Source of the DNA: Bacillota bacterium
GTDB lineage: Bacteria > Bacillota > Sulfobacillia > Symbiobacteriales > ZC4RG38
Length of the DNA: 10,261 nucleotides
Direction: 5' to 3'
NCBI GenBank assembly: GCA_003242505.1
Contig: QGUP01000037.1
Location: 1-10,261 of the forward strand
How positions within the stretch are numbered: the stretch's first letter is position 1; each line of letters opens with the position of its first letter. This document shows, in pieces, positions 1-5,700 of this stretch. The notes under the pieces were generated by a model. That model was not told where the DNA came from. It did no database searches and saw only the letters and a program-made list of their open reading frames with translations. A program made the translations under genes and the position numbers.

Positions 1-146
1 GCCTATCCGGGCGGCGGCCCCGGGGTCCCCCGGCCGACCGGAGCCGGTCCTGCGCCAGGAGGAAACCTGGGGGCCTTGCCAACCGGACAGGGGATGCCTT
101 ACCCTGGGGGTGGACTTGGAGTTCTTGCCAGAGGGGAGTTCGGAGC
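1..146. other. Left edge, no firm gene; possible tail of a Pro/Gly-rich protein
   Basis: No gene can be assigned with confidence. All three + strand frames are open here, as is common at this G+C content, so openness means little. Frame 1 reads as a Pro/Gly-rich stretch in which Tyr-Pro-Gly-Gly-Gly occurs twice (bases 4-18 and 100-114), and it stops at TGA 178-180, inside the reductase gene. It could be the end of a low-complexity protein cut by the contig edge, but the 34-base overlap with the next gene argues against this. A weak promoter-like pair for the reductase (TTGCCA at 76-81, TACCCT at 100-105, 18-base spacer) is also present but is poor at the -10 box. Confidence 0.2.
131..138 (+). 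promoter_or_regulatory. Ribosome binding site of the aldo/keto reductase gene
   Basis: GAGGGGAG lies 8 bases before the ATG at 147. This supports that start over other in-frame possibilities. Confidence 0.7.
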
Positions 147-1124
147 ATGGAATACCGTCGGGTCGGGCGCAGCGGCCTGAAGACCAGCGCCATCGCCCTG
201 GGCAGCTGGCTCACCTACGGCACCGCCACCGAGCGGGAAGCGGCCCGGGCCTGCATCCGCCGGGCCCTGGAACTGGGCATCAATCACTTCGACTGTGCCG
301 ACGTGTACGGCGAGCGGCCCGGGGCCGCGGAGGAGTTCCTCGGCGAGGCCCTCAAGGACGTGCCCCGGCACTCGTACATCCTGACCACCAAGTGCTTCTG
401 GCCGGTGGGGGACGGTCCCAACGACCGGGGGCTTTCCCGGAAGCACATCTTCGAGAGCGTCCACCGGAGCCTCCGGCGCCTGGGCACCGACTACATCGAC
501 ATCATGTACTGCCACCGGTTTGACCCGGAGACCCCGGTGGACGAGACCCTCCGGGCCCTGGACGACCTGGTCCGGCAGGGGAAGGTGCTGTACATCGGCA
601 TCAGCGAGTGGAGCGCGGCCCAGATCGCCGAGGGGCTGCGGGTGGTGGACCGGTACGGCCTGCACCCCATCACCGTCAACCAGCCGGTCTACAACATGCT
701 GGAGCGGAAGATCGAGCCGGAGATCCTGCCCCTGTGCGCCCGGGAGGGGATCGGCCTGGTGGTCTTCAGCCCCCTGGCCCAGGGGATGCTGACGGGCAAG
801 TATCGCCCCGGCCAGCCGCCGCCCCCTGGTTCCCGGGGCGCGGACCCGAAGGTGAACCGCTGGGTCCAGTCGATGATCGAGAAGGGCGTCCCGGAGCGGG
901 TGGAGAAGCTGCGGCCCATCGCCGCCGACCTCGGGATCTCCCTGGCCCAGCTGGCCCTGGCCTGGGTCCTGCGCCGGCCGGAGGTCTCCGCCGCCCTCAT
1001 CGGCGCCAGCCGGCCGGAGCAGATCGACGAGAACGTCAAGGCCCTGGAGGTCAAGCTGGGCGAGGCAGAGCTCAAGGCCATCGACGAGGCCCTGGGGATG
1101 GCGCAGCCTGGAGCCGAGGCCTGA
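147..1124 (+). CDS. Aldo/keto reductase, Kv-beta-like type
   Basis: A 325-residue NAD(P)H-dependent oxidoreductase of the aldo/keto reductase superfamily, a soluble (alpha/beta)8 barrel that reduces carbonyl compounds. The catalytic tetrad is readable: Asp49 and Tyr54 in FDCADVYG, Lys82 in LTTK, and His123 in YCHRFD. Cofactor-binding signatures follow: SPLAQGMLTGKY (about 208-219) and GASRPEQIDENVKA (286-299). The LSRKHI stretch (96-101) and overall length match the branch that includes potassium-channel beta subunits and YghZ-like L-glyceraldehyde 3-phosphate reductases. The physiological substrate cannot be read from sequence. It starts at ATG with a good Shine-Dalgarno and is the only + strand gene, convergent with the repair cluster, so it is probably transcribed alone. 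Family assignment is secure; the exact subfamily is inferred. Confidence 0.95.
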   Translation: MEYRRVGRSGLKTSAIALGSWLTYGTATEREAARACIRRALELGINHFDCADVYGERPGAAEEFLGEALKDVPRHSYILTTKCFWPVGDGPNDRGLSRKHIFESVHRSLRRLGTDYIDIMYCHRFDPETPVDETLRALDDLVRQGKVLYIGISEWSAAQIAEGLRVVDRYGLHPITVNQPVYNMLERKIEPEILPLCAREGIGLVVFSPLAQGMLTGKYRPGQPPPPGSRGADPKVNRWVQSMIEKGVPERVEKLRPIAADLGISLAQLALAWVLRRPEVSAALIGASRPEQIDENVKALEVKLGEAELKAIDEALGMAQPGAEA

Positions 1125-1148
1125 CCGACCCGGCCCCGGCGCCGGCGC

Positions 1149-1170
1149 GGAGCGGTCCCCGTCCCGCTCC
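1149..1170. repeat. Small GC hairpin after the reductase gene
   Basis: GGAGCGG (1149-1155) and CCGCTCC (1164-1170) form a 7-base-pair stem with an 8-base loop, 24 bases after the reductase stop. The left arm recurs almost unchanged in the larger hairpin downstream. It may assist termination; there is no T-run on either side. Confidence 0.4.
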
Positions 1171-1186
1171 GGGGCCCTGGCGCGGG

Positions 1187-1228
1187 AGCGGCCCCCGTAC
1201 CTCCCCACCGGGGAGGACGGGGGCCGCT
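1187..1228. terminator. Large bidirectional hairpin between convergent genes
   Basis: The left arm (1187-1206) and right arm (1210-1228) pair over 19 base pairs with one bulged A (1199) and a 3-base ACC loop. It lies 62 bases after the reductase stop and only 3 bases beyond the stop of the Tat gene on the other strand, so it is placed to end transcription in both directions. Neither side has a clear T-run, so it is not a textbook intrinsic terminator. It may work with Rho or as an RNA 3'-end stabiliser. Confidence 0.65.
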
Positions 1229-1231
1229 GGC

Positions 1232-1564
1232 CTATCTCCCGTCGTGTTCCGGCTGGGATGGGGCTCCGGGGCTGGGCCCATCTGGGCGGGCCGAGGTGCC
1301 GGCGTCGGGCTCCGGGGGCGACGGCGGCGCCCCGGGGCCCGGGGAGGAGCCGCCGTGCGGCCGATGGGACGGGCGGGTGCCCGGCTCGTCCAGGTCCCGG
1401 GCCGCCTCTGCCACCTCGGTCATCAACTCCTGGGACGCCCGGCGGAGTTCCCGGAGGGCGGTGCCCAGGGCCCTGCCCACCTCCGGCAGCCGCTGGGGAC
1501 CGAAGATCACCAGCCCGGCCACCAGGATGACCAGCAGCTCCCCAAAGCCCAGGTCGCCAAACAA
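1232..1564 (-). CDS. Twin-arginine translocase subunit, TatA/TatB family
   Basis: A 110-residue Sec-independent translocase protein. The N-terminus (MFGDLGFGELLVILVAGL) gives a short membrane helix at about residues 5-21. It is followed by the hinge FGPQRLPEVGRALG (21-34), an amphipathic helix to about residue 58, and a Pro/Ser/Gly-rich tail (61-110). Glu9 and the GPQRLP hinge resemble TatB, but in Gram-positive bacteria one TatA can do both jobs, so I leave the subunit open. I prefer TTG at 1564: it gives the family's usual MFG start, and AAGGGAG sits 8 bases upstream. The longer frame from GTG 1609 would overlap the hfq stop and add 15 residues before the usual start. It is the last gene of the cluster, 41 bases after hfq. 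No tatC is visible. Confidence 0.88.
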   Translation of the reverse strand: MFGDLGFGELLVILVAGLVIFGPQRLPEVGRALGTALRELRRASQELMTEVAEAARDLDEPGTRPSHRPHGGSSPGPGAPPSPPEPDAGTSARPDGPSPGAPSQPEHDGR

Positions 1565-1572
1565 CCGGTCCA

Positions 1573-1579
1573 CTCCCTT
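1573..1579 (-). promoter_or_regulatory. Ribosome binding site fixing the TTG start of the Tat gene
   Basis: AAGGGAG on the - strand is 8 bases before TTG 1564-1562. The competing GTG starts at 1573 and 1609 have purine-rich sequence almost touching them (0 to 1 base), which is too close to work well. Confidence 0.6.
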
Positions 1580-1605
1580 CGCTGCGACGTGGGGGGCGGA
1601 CGGGG

Positions 1606-1860
1606 TCACTCCTCCCGGTTCCGCTCCTGCTGCAAGATGGCGCTGAGGCTCACCGGCCGCGCGGGGCTGATGGTGGAGAGCGCGTGCTTGTAGACCAGCA
1701 TCTGCCGGCCCTCGTGCTCGAGGATCACCGTGAACTGGTCAAAGCCCCGGACCACGCCCTTGAGCTGGAACCCGTTCACAAGGTAGATGGTGACCGGGAT
1801 CGCCTCCCTGCGCACGTAGTTCAGGAAGGCATCCTGTTGGGTGGAACCGCCCCTGGCCAC
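1606..1860 (-). CDS. hfq: RNA-binding protein Hfq
   Basis: An 84-residue Sm-like protein that forms a hexameric ring and binds small RNAs and mRNA. The N-terminus has STQQDAFLN (6-14). The rim motif RRE is at 17-19. The Sm1 strand region is IPVTIYLVNGFQLKGVVRGFDQF (21-43), with the family-typical FDQF. The Sm2 motif is YKHALSTISP (57-66), including the Tyr-Lys-His that contacts U-rich RNA on the proximal face. The C-terminal tail is short and charged. GTG 1860 is chosen because it gives the standard MARGG-type N-terminus and has GGAGG 8 bases upstream. The longest frame (to 1908) adds 16 residues foreign to the family. It follows miaA by 66 bases, the conserved miaA-hfq order of many bacteria. 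Its role in small-RNA regulation is less general in Bacillota than in enterics. Confidence 0.96.
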   Translation of the reverse strand: MARGGSTQQDAFLNYVRREAIPVTIYLVNGFQLKGVVRGFDQFTVILEHEGRQMLVYKHALSTISPARPVSLSAILQQERNREE

Positions 1861-1868
1861 GGTTTCTT

Positions 1869-1900
1869 CCTCCCCCGTCCCTTTCCCCGTCTGCGGCCCC
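1869..1900 (-). promoter_or_regulatory. hfq ribosome binding site within a G-rich leader
   Basis: On the - strand, GGAGG (1873-1869) lies 8 bases before the GTG at 1860. It overlaps the last of four G-runs (1900-1897, 1888-1885, 1881-1879, 1876-1872), separated by 8, 3 and 2 bases. The runs could form a four-stranded G structure over the binding site. That is speculation, since G-runs are frequent at this base composition. Confidence 0.5.
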
Positions 1901-1908
1901 GGCACCAA

Positions 1909-1922
1909 CGCCGTCCACGGCG
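1909..1922. repeat. Short inverted repeat after miaA
   Basis: CGCCGT and ACGGCG are separated by 2 bases, just past the miaA stop. The stem is short and has no T-run, so transcription very likely continues into hfq. It may be chance or an RNA-processing site. Confidence 0.25.
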
Positions 1923-1926
1923 CGGC

Positions 1927-2877
1927 TCAGGCGCTACCGCTCTTTTCCACGAGGTCCGGCCACTTCCCTGCTGCCAACCGGCAGACCGCTTCGGCGGCCG
2001 CCTGGGGGCCGGCGCCGGCGTCGACCCACCGGATGTCGGGCTCCCGGCGGAACCAGGTCAGCTGCCGCTTGGCGTACCGCCGGGTGTTCCGCTTGATCCA
2101 GTCCACCGTCTCCTCCCAGGTGGCCAGCCCCCGGAGGTAGGCCACCAGCTCCCGGTACCCGAGGTTGGCCATCGGCCCCCGGCGGGGCGGCCCCCCCGCC
2201 GCGAGGAGCCGCCGGACCTCCTCCAGCCACCCGGCGGCCAGCATCCGGTCCACCCGCTGGTTGATCCGCCGGTACAGCTCCTCCCGATCCATCTGCAGCC
2301 CCACCAAAAGGTGGTCGTACCGGTCGCCGGCCTGCTGCTGGAGCCGGGAGATGGGCTGGCCTGTCAGGGTGTAGACCTCCAGGGCCCGGACGATCCGGAG
2401 CTTGTCGTTGGGGTGGATCCGGGCCGCGGCCTCGGGGTCCACCTCCGCCAGCCGCCGATGGAGGGCCGGAGCCCCGATCCGGTCGGCCTCCGCGTACAGG
2501 GCCGCCCGGACCGAGCCGTCGGTCTCGAGTTCGGCGAAGGTGTAGCTCCGGAGGGTCGCCCGGATGTAAAACCCCGTGCCCCCCACCAGGATGGGGAGCC
2601 GCCCCCGGGCGTTGATCTCCCGGATGAGCTGGTCCGCCAGGTTCTGGAAGTCCACCACGCTGAACTCTTCCCAGGGGTCCCGGATGTCGATGAGGTGGTG
2701 GGGAATCCCCTGCTGCTCCGCCGGCGTCGGCTTGGCGGTGCCGATGTCGAACCCCCGGTAGACCTGCATGGAGTCCGCGCTGATGATCTCCCCGCCCAGC
2801 CGCCGGGCCACGAGGATGGCGGTCTCCGTCTTGCCCACCGCGGTGGGGCCGGCGATCACCAGTACCCGGGGTCTCAT
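1927..2877 (-). CDS. miaA: tRNA dimethylallyltransferase MiaA
   Basis: A 316-residue enzyme that transfers a dimethylallyl group to N6 of adenine 37 in tRNAs reading UNN codons. This is the first step towards ms2i6A, which steadies codon pairing. The P-loop is GPTAVGKT (10-17). SADSMQVYRGFDIGTAKPT (33-51) holds the catalytic Asp35. GIPHHLIDI (57-65), VGGTGFYI (98-105, with Thr101), VRALEVYTLTG (163-173) and MANLGYRELV (236-245) are family blocks. The C-terminal IKRNTRRYAKRQLTWFRR (261-278) is the tRNA-binding signature. ATG 2877 overlaps the mutL stop by 4 bases (ATGA), implying coupled translation. The longer frame (to 2964) only adds sequence inside mutL. The Shine-Dalgarno is modest (GAGG, 11 bases upstream), consistent with coupling. 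Length is normal for the family. Confidence 0.97.
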   Translation of the reverse strand: MRPRVLVIAGPTAVGKTETAILVARRLGGEIISADSMQVYRGFDIGTAKPTPAEQQGIPHHLIDIRDPWEEFSVVDFQNLADQLIREINARGRLPILVGGTGFYIRATLRSYTFAELETDGSVRAALYAEADRIGAPALHRRLAEVDPEAAARIHPNDKLRIVRALEVYTLTGQPISRLQQQAGDRYDHLLVGLQMDREELYRRINQRVDRMLAAGWLEEVRRLLAAGGPPRRGPMANLGYRELVAYLRGLATWEETVDWIKRNTRRYAKRQLTWFRREPDIRWVDAGAGPQAAAEAVCRLAAGKWPDLVEKSGSA

Positions 2878-4988
2878 GTCCGGCCAAACCTCTTCTCCAG
2901 TTCCAGGATGCTGAAGAGGAGGATGGTGGGGCGGCCGTGGGGGCACTGGCCGGGGTGCTCGCACTCCGCCAGTTCCGCCAGGAGGTGGCGGATCGCCTCG
3001 GGCTGGAGGGGATCCTTGGCCTTGATGGCCGCCTTGCAGGCGGCCAGGGCTGCCGCCGCCCGGCGCCGGAGCTCCAGGGGGGTCACCTGGGTCCCGGGAC
3101 CCGCCTCCGCCAGCCGGTCCAGGGTGTCGAGGACCAGCCGGGCCGCGTGGGCCTCTGCCACCCCCATGGGGACGGAGCGGACCACCACCGTCCGGCCGCC
3201 GAAGGGCCGGACGTCCAGTCCCGCGCGGCGCAGTTCCTCCCCCACCTCCTCCAGGAGGGCGAGCTGCGCCGGGGAGAGCTCCAGGGTGACGGGGAAGAGC
3301 AGGGGCTGGGCCGGGGTCTCGGTACCGGCCATGGCCCGGAGGTTCCGCTCAAAGTAGATGCGCTCGTGGGCGGCGTGCTGGTCGATGACGTAAAGCCCCT
3401 CGGGCCCGTCGCAGACGATGTAGGTCTGGTGCACCTGCCCCAGGGGCCGGAGGTTGCGGATCCGCTCCCGGAGGTCAGCCGCCGACGCTCCCCCGGGCGG
3501 GGAGGTTACGGCGCCCTCCGGAGGCTGCCCCGGGGCGCCGGGGGCTGCCGGCCCCGACGCCGCGGCAGGGGAGAGGGCCGCAGCGGCCGCCGGCGAGAGG
3601 ACCGCGGGAGTTTCCGGCGAGAGGGCCGCGGCGGCCTCCCGGGCCAGGAAGGCCGTCGCCGGGTCGTCGGCTCCCTGGTCCCGGGAGATATCCCGGGAGA
3701 CATAGGCTCCGCCCAGGGCGAGGGCCGTCTGGCCCCGGGCCTGTGCCGGCCGGGCCCAGGGGGGGATGCCTGTCCCCGCCCGGACCCAGTCCCGGCCGGG
3801 CCGAGGCGGCGGGGTCCCGGGACCGGCGCCGGGCACGTCGGACCGGACGGGGTTCGGCCCTGCCCCCGGCCCTGGGCCCGCCGGGGCGGCCCCGGGTTCG
3901 GCCGAGCCCCCGGCGCCAGCCGGCCCCCAGGCGGCCGGCGCCACCGCCGGGCCCCCGGCGGCCGGCGTAGCCCCTGGCGCCCCGGCCACCGGCACCACCG
4001 TCGCCGCTCCCAGGGCGGCCCGGACCGCGTGGTAGACGGCTCCCCGCACCTCCCGCTCCCGCTGGAACCGGACCTCAAGCTTCGCGGGGTGGACGTTCAC
4101 GTCCACCTCCGCCGGGTCCAGGTCGATGAAGATCAGCGCGACCGGGTACCGCCCCTGGGGAATCAGGTTGGTGTAGGCCTCCTCCAGGGCGTACCGGACC
4201 GCCAGGGCCTGGACCGGCCGGCGGTTGACGAAGAAATGCTGGAAGTTCCGGCCGGCCCGGGCCGCCCCGGGCAGCCCCACGTAGCCCCAGATCCGGCCCC
4301 CGGGGATGGGATAGTCCACCGGCACCAGGGCCCGGACCAGGTCCCGGCTCAGCACCGCGGCCGCGGCGGCCAGGAGGTCGCCGCTACCGGGGGTGACAAA
4401 GACCTCGGAGGGCCCCGACCGGAACCGGATGCTGACGTCGGGCCGGGCCAGGGCCAGCCGGGTCAGAACCTCGCCGATCCGGCTGAGTTCGGTGGCGTTG
4501 CTCTTCAGGTACTTCAGCCGGGCGGGGGTGTTGAAGAAAAGGTCCCGGACCTCCACCCGGGTGCCGGGGGCGCAGCCCACCTCCTCCACCGCGGCGATCC
4601 GGCCGCCCTCGACGTAAATCCGGGTGCCGCTCAGGGCGCCGTGCTCCCGGGTCCGGAGCTCAAACCGGGAGACCGAGGCGATGGAAGGCAGCGCCTCCCC
4701 CCGGAATCCCAGGGTGGTCACCCGCAGCAGGTCCTGGCTGGTCCGGATCTTCGAGGTCGCGTGGCGCTCCAGGGCGAGGCGGGCGTCGGTGGGGTCCATG
4801 CCGCAGCCGTCGTCGGTCACCCGGATGAGGCTCCGGCCGCCGCCCTCGACCTCCACGACGATCCGGCGGCTGCCGGCGTCCAGGCTGTTCTCCACCAGTT
4901 CCTTGACCACCGAGGCCGGGCGCTCCACCACCTCGCCCGCGGCGATCTGGTTGGCGGTGCGCTCGTCCAGGACGTGAATCCGGGGCAC
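2874..4988 (-). CDS. mutL: DNA mismatch repair endonuclease MutL
   Basis: A 704-residue mismatch-repair protein that couples MutS to strand incision. The GHKL ATPase domain (about 1-330) shows NQIAAGEVVERPASVVKELVENS with catalytic Glu30, DDGCG (59-63), HATSK (76-80) and GFRGEAL (94-100). FFNTPARLKYLKS (151-163) and VNVHPAKLEVRF (298-308) are further family blocks. The C-terminal domain has a sliding-clamp-type motif QPLLFP (561-566) and the nuclease motifs DQHAAHERIYFE (536-547), ACKAAIKA (650-657), CPHGRP (682-687) and FGR (701-703). The protein therefore should nick DNA itself, as in bacteria without MutH. The linker (about 331-505) is very rich in Ala, Pro and Gly and makes the protein longer than the usual 600-650 residues. 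The start is GTG with GGAGG 7 bases upstream. Confidence 0.98.
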   Translation of the reverse strand: MPRIHVLDERTANQIAAGEVVERPASVVKELVENSLDAGSRRIVVEVEGGGRSLIRVTDDGCGMDPTDARLALERHATSKIRTSQDLLRVTTLGFRGEALPSIASVSRFELRTREHGALSGTRIYVEGGRIAAVEEVGCAPGTRVEVRDLFFNTPARLKYLKSNATELSRIGEVLTRLALARPDVSIRFRSGPSEVFVTPGSGDLLAAAAAVLSRDLVRALVPVDYPIPGGRIWGYVGLPGAARAGRNFQHFFVNRRPVQALAVRYALEEAYTNLIPQGRYPVALIFIDLDPAEVDVNVHPAKLEVRFQREREVRGAVYHAVRAALGAATVVPVAGAPGATPAAGGPAVAPAAWGPAGAGGSAEPGAAPAGPGPGAGPNPVRSDVPGAGPGTPPPRPGRDWVRAGTGIPPWARPAQARGQTALALGGAYVSRDISRDQGADDPATAFLAREAAAALSPETPAVLSPAAAAALSPAAASGPAAPGAPGQPPEGAVTSPPGGASAADLRERIRNLRPLGQVHQTYIVCDGPEGLYVIDQHAAHERIYFERNLRAMAGTETPAQPLLFPVTLELSPAQLALLEEVGEELRRAGLDVRPFGGRTVVVRSVPMGVAEAHAARLVLDTLDRLAEAGPGTQVTPLELRRRAAAALAACKAAIKAKDPLQPEAIRHLLAELAECEHPGQCPHGRPTILLFSILELEKRFGRT
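3568..3639 (-). repeat. Three tandem 24-base units in the mutL linker
   Basis: Three consecutive 24-base units (3568-3591, 3592-3615, 3616-3639) share a GAGAGG core on the + strand. On the coding strand they give the octapeptides EAAAALSP, ETPAVLSP and AAAAALSP (MutL residues 451-474). The units keep frame and differ at several bases, so the expansion is not brand new. Confidence 0.75.
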
Positions 4989-5033
4989 CCTGACTCCTCC
5001 GTCTTCAGAGCCGCTTGGGTCTACCTGCCTTCG

Positions 5034-5063
5034 ATTCTACCAGAGCCCCGCCGGGGTGTCCAA
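5034..5063 (-). promoter_or_regulatory. Promoter for mutL-miaA-hfq-tat
   Basis: On the - strand, TTGGAC (5063-5058) and TAGAAT (5039-5034) are 18 bases apart. TGG directly before the -10 makes it an extended -10 site. It lies about 45 bases before the mutL GTG and just downstream of the hairpin at 5091-5122, so mutL can be expressed independently of mutS. Confidence 0.65.
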
Positions 5064-5090
5064 AACGGGGCCCAGGCCGGGCACACAGAC

Positions 5091-5122
5091 GGGCAGCCGG
5101 CCCTCTTCCGGGCCGGCTGCCC
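5091..5122 (-). terminator. Perfect 13-bp hairpin after the membrane coiled-coil gene
   Basis: GGGCAGCCGGCCC (5091-5103) and its exact complement (5110-5122) flank a 6-base loop, 11 bases beyond the stop of the upstream gene. No T-run follows on the - strand, so intrinsic termination may be weak. Its place between a gene end and the mutL promoter suggests a transcription-unit boundary. Confidence 0.6.
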
Positions 5123-5133
5123 ACGATGGCGAC

Positions 5134-5613
5134 TCAGGCCTTCTTGGCCGCCTGCTGTTCGCTCTTCTCCTTCTTCTTGTTGCCGAAGAGGGCCTGCACC
5201 TTCTCCTGCAAAGCCCGGTCCATCTTCTGCAGTTCCTGCTGCCGCCGCAGGATCTCCTTCTGCCGGAAGCCCCCGGTGGCGACCATCCGGTAAAGCTCCG
5301 CGGCCTTGCGGTTGAGGGCAAGGGTCTCCTCGTGGATCTCCCGGGCCTGGGGCGGCACCTTCTTGATCTTCGCCAGTTCGGCGTTCAGGCTCTCATAAGC
5401 CTTGGCCAGTTCCTGGAGTTGCTTTTTCGCCCGGGTGGGGTCAGGCACCCGCTGCAAGGCTTCCGCCTTTTTCTGTAGGTCGTATTTCTTCACGATCTGG
5501 CCGACCCTGGCGCCGTAGAGCCGGACCTGGAACCAGGGGGTAAACCAGAGGATCACCCCCGCCACGAGGAGGGTGCCGAAAACGATGATAATGACCTGCC
5601 AGGTGGTGGACAC
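5134..5613 (-). CDS. Membrane-anchored coiled-coil protein of unknown function
   Basis: A 159-residue protein that I do not recognise. The N-terminus is one hydrophobic segment (about 7-27: VIIIVFGTLLVAGVILWFTPW) with no cleavage site or lipobox evident, so it looks like a single-pass anchor. The basic residues after it (Arg31, Arg36, Lys42, Lys43) suggest that the body faces the cytoplasm. The rest is highly charged and helical, with heptad-like stretches at about 62-86 and 113-143 broken near VPPQ (86-89). A Lys/Gln/Ala tail (146-159) ends it. It starts at GTG 5613; an in-frame TGA lies only 12 bases upstream, which rules out longer forms. A purine-rich AGGAG is 12 bases before the start, rather far. 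Codon use at silent positions is less G+C-extreme than in mutL. It has its own weak promoter candidate and a hairpin after it, so it may be transcribed alone. Confidence 0.8.
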   Translation of the reverse strand: MSTTWQVIIIVFGTLLVAGVILWFTPWFQVRLYGARVGQIVKKYDLQKKAEALQRVPDPTRAKKQLQELAKAYESLNAELAKIKKVPPQAREIHEETLALNRKAAELYRMVATGGFRQKEILRRQQELQKMDRALQEKVQALFGNKKKEKSEQQAAKKA

Positions 5614-5661
5614 GGGTTCTGTTCACTCCTTGCGCAAGAATCCGCCTGCTTCCAACGTTTC

Positions 5662-5690
5662 ATTGTCGCACAACCGCCCGGGGATGAAAA
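5662..5690 (-). promoter_or_regulatory. Weak promoter candidate for the coiled-coil gene
   Basis: On the - strand, TTTTCA (5690-5685) and GACAAT (5667-5662) have a 17-base spacer, with TGC before the -10 as an extended element. Each box matches consensus at four of six positions. It lies about 49 bases before the GTG in an A/T-richer gap. Moderate at best. Confidence 0.35.
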
Positions 5691-5700
5691 CCCGCAGGCC

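Noticed and set aside
1565..1609. Longer Tat start at GTG 1609 overlapping the hfq stop
   Set aside because: It adds 15 residues before the usual MFG start, and the purine stretch is too close to that GTG.
2878..2964. Longer miaA start
   Set aside because: The added residues are inside mutL and foreign to MiaA, whose family start MRPRVLVIAGPTAVGKT begins at 2877.
1684..3357. A 557-codon + strand frame opposite hfq and miaA
   Set aside because: It is antisense to two clearly conserved genes and has the same composition-driven character.
2937..5315. A 792-codon open frame on the + strand opposite mutL
   Set aside because: mutL on the other strand has a complete set of family motifs. The antisense frame is open because high G+C removes stop codons, and its product is low-complexity Gly/Pro/Arg with no recognisable domain.
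5629..5638. Palindrome CTTGCGCAAG before the coiled-coil gene
   Set aside because: A single 10-base palindrome with no second copy nearby; it overlaps the purine-rich ribosome binding region and is compatible with chance.
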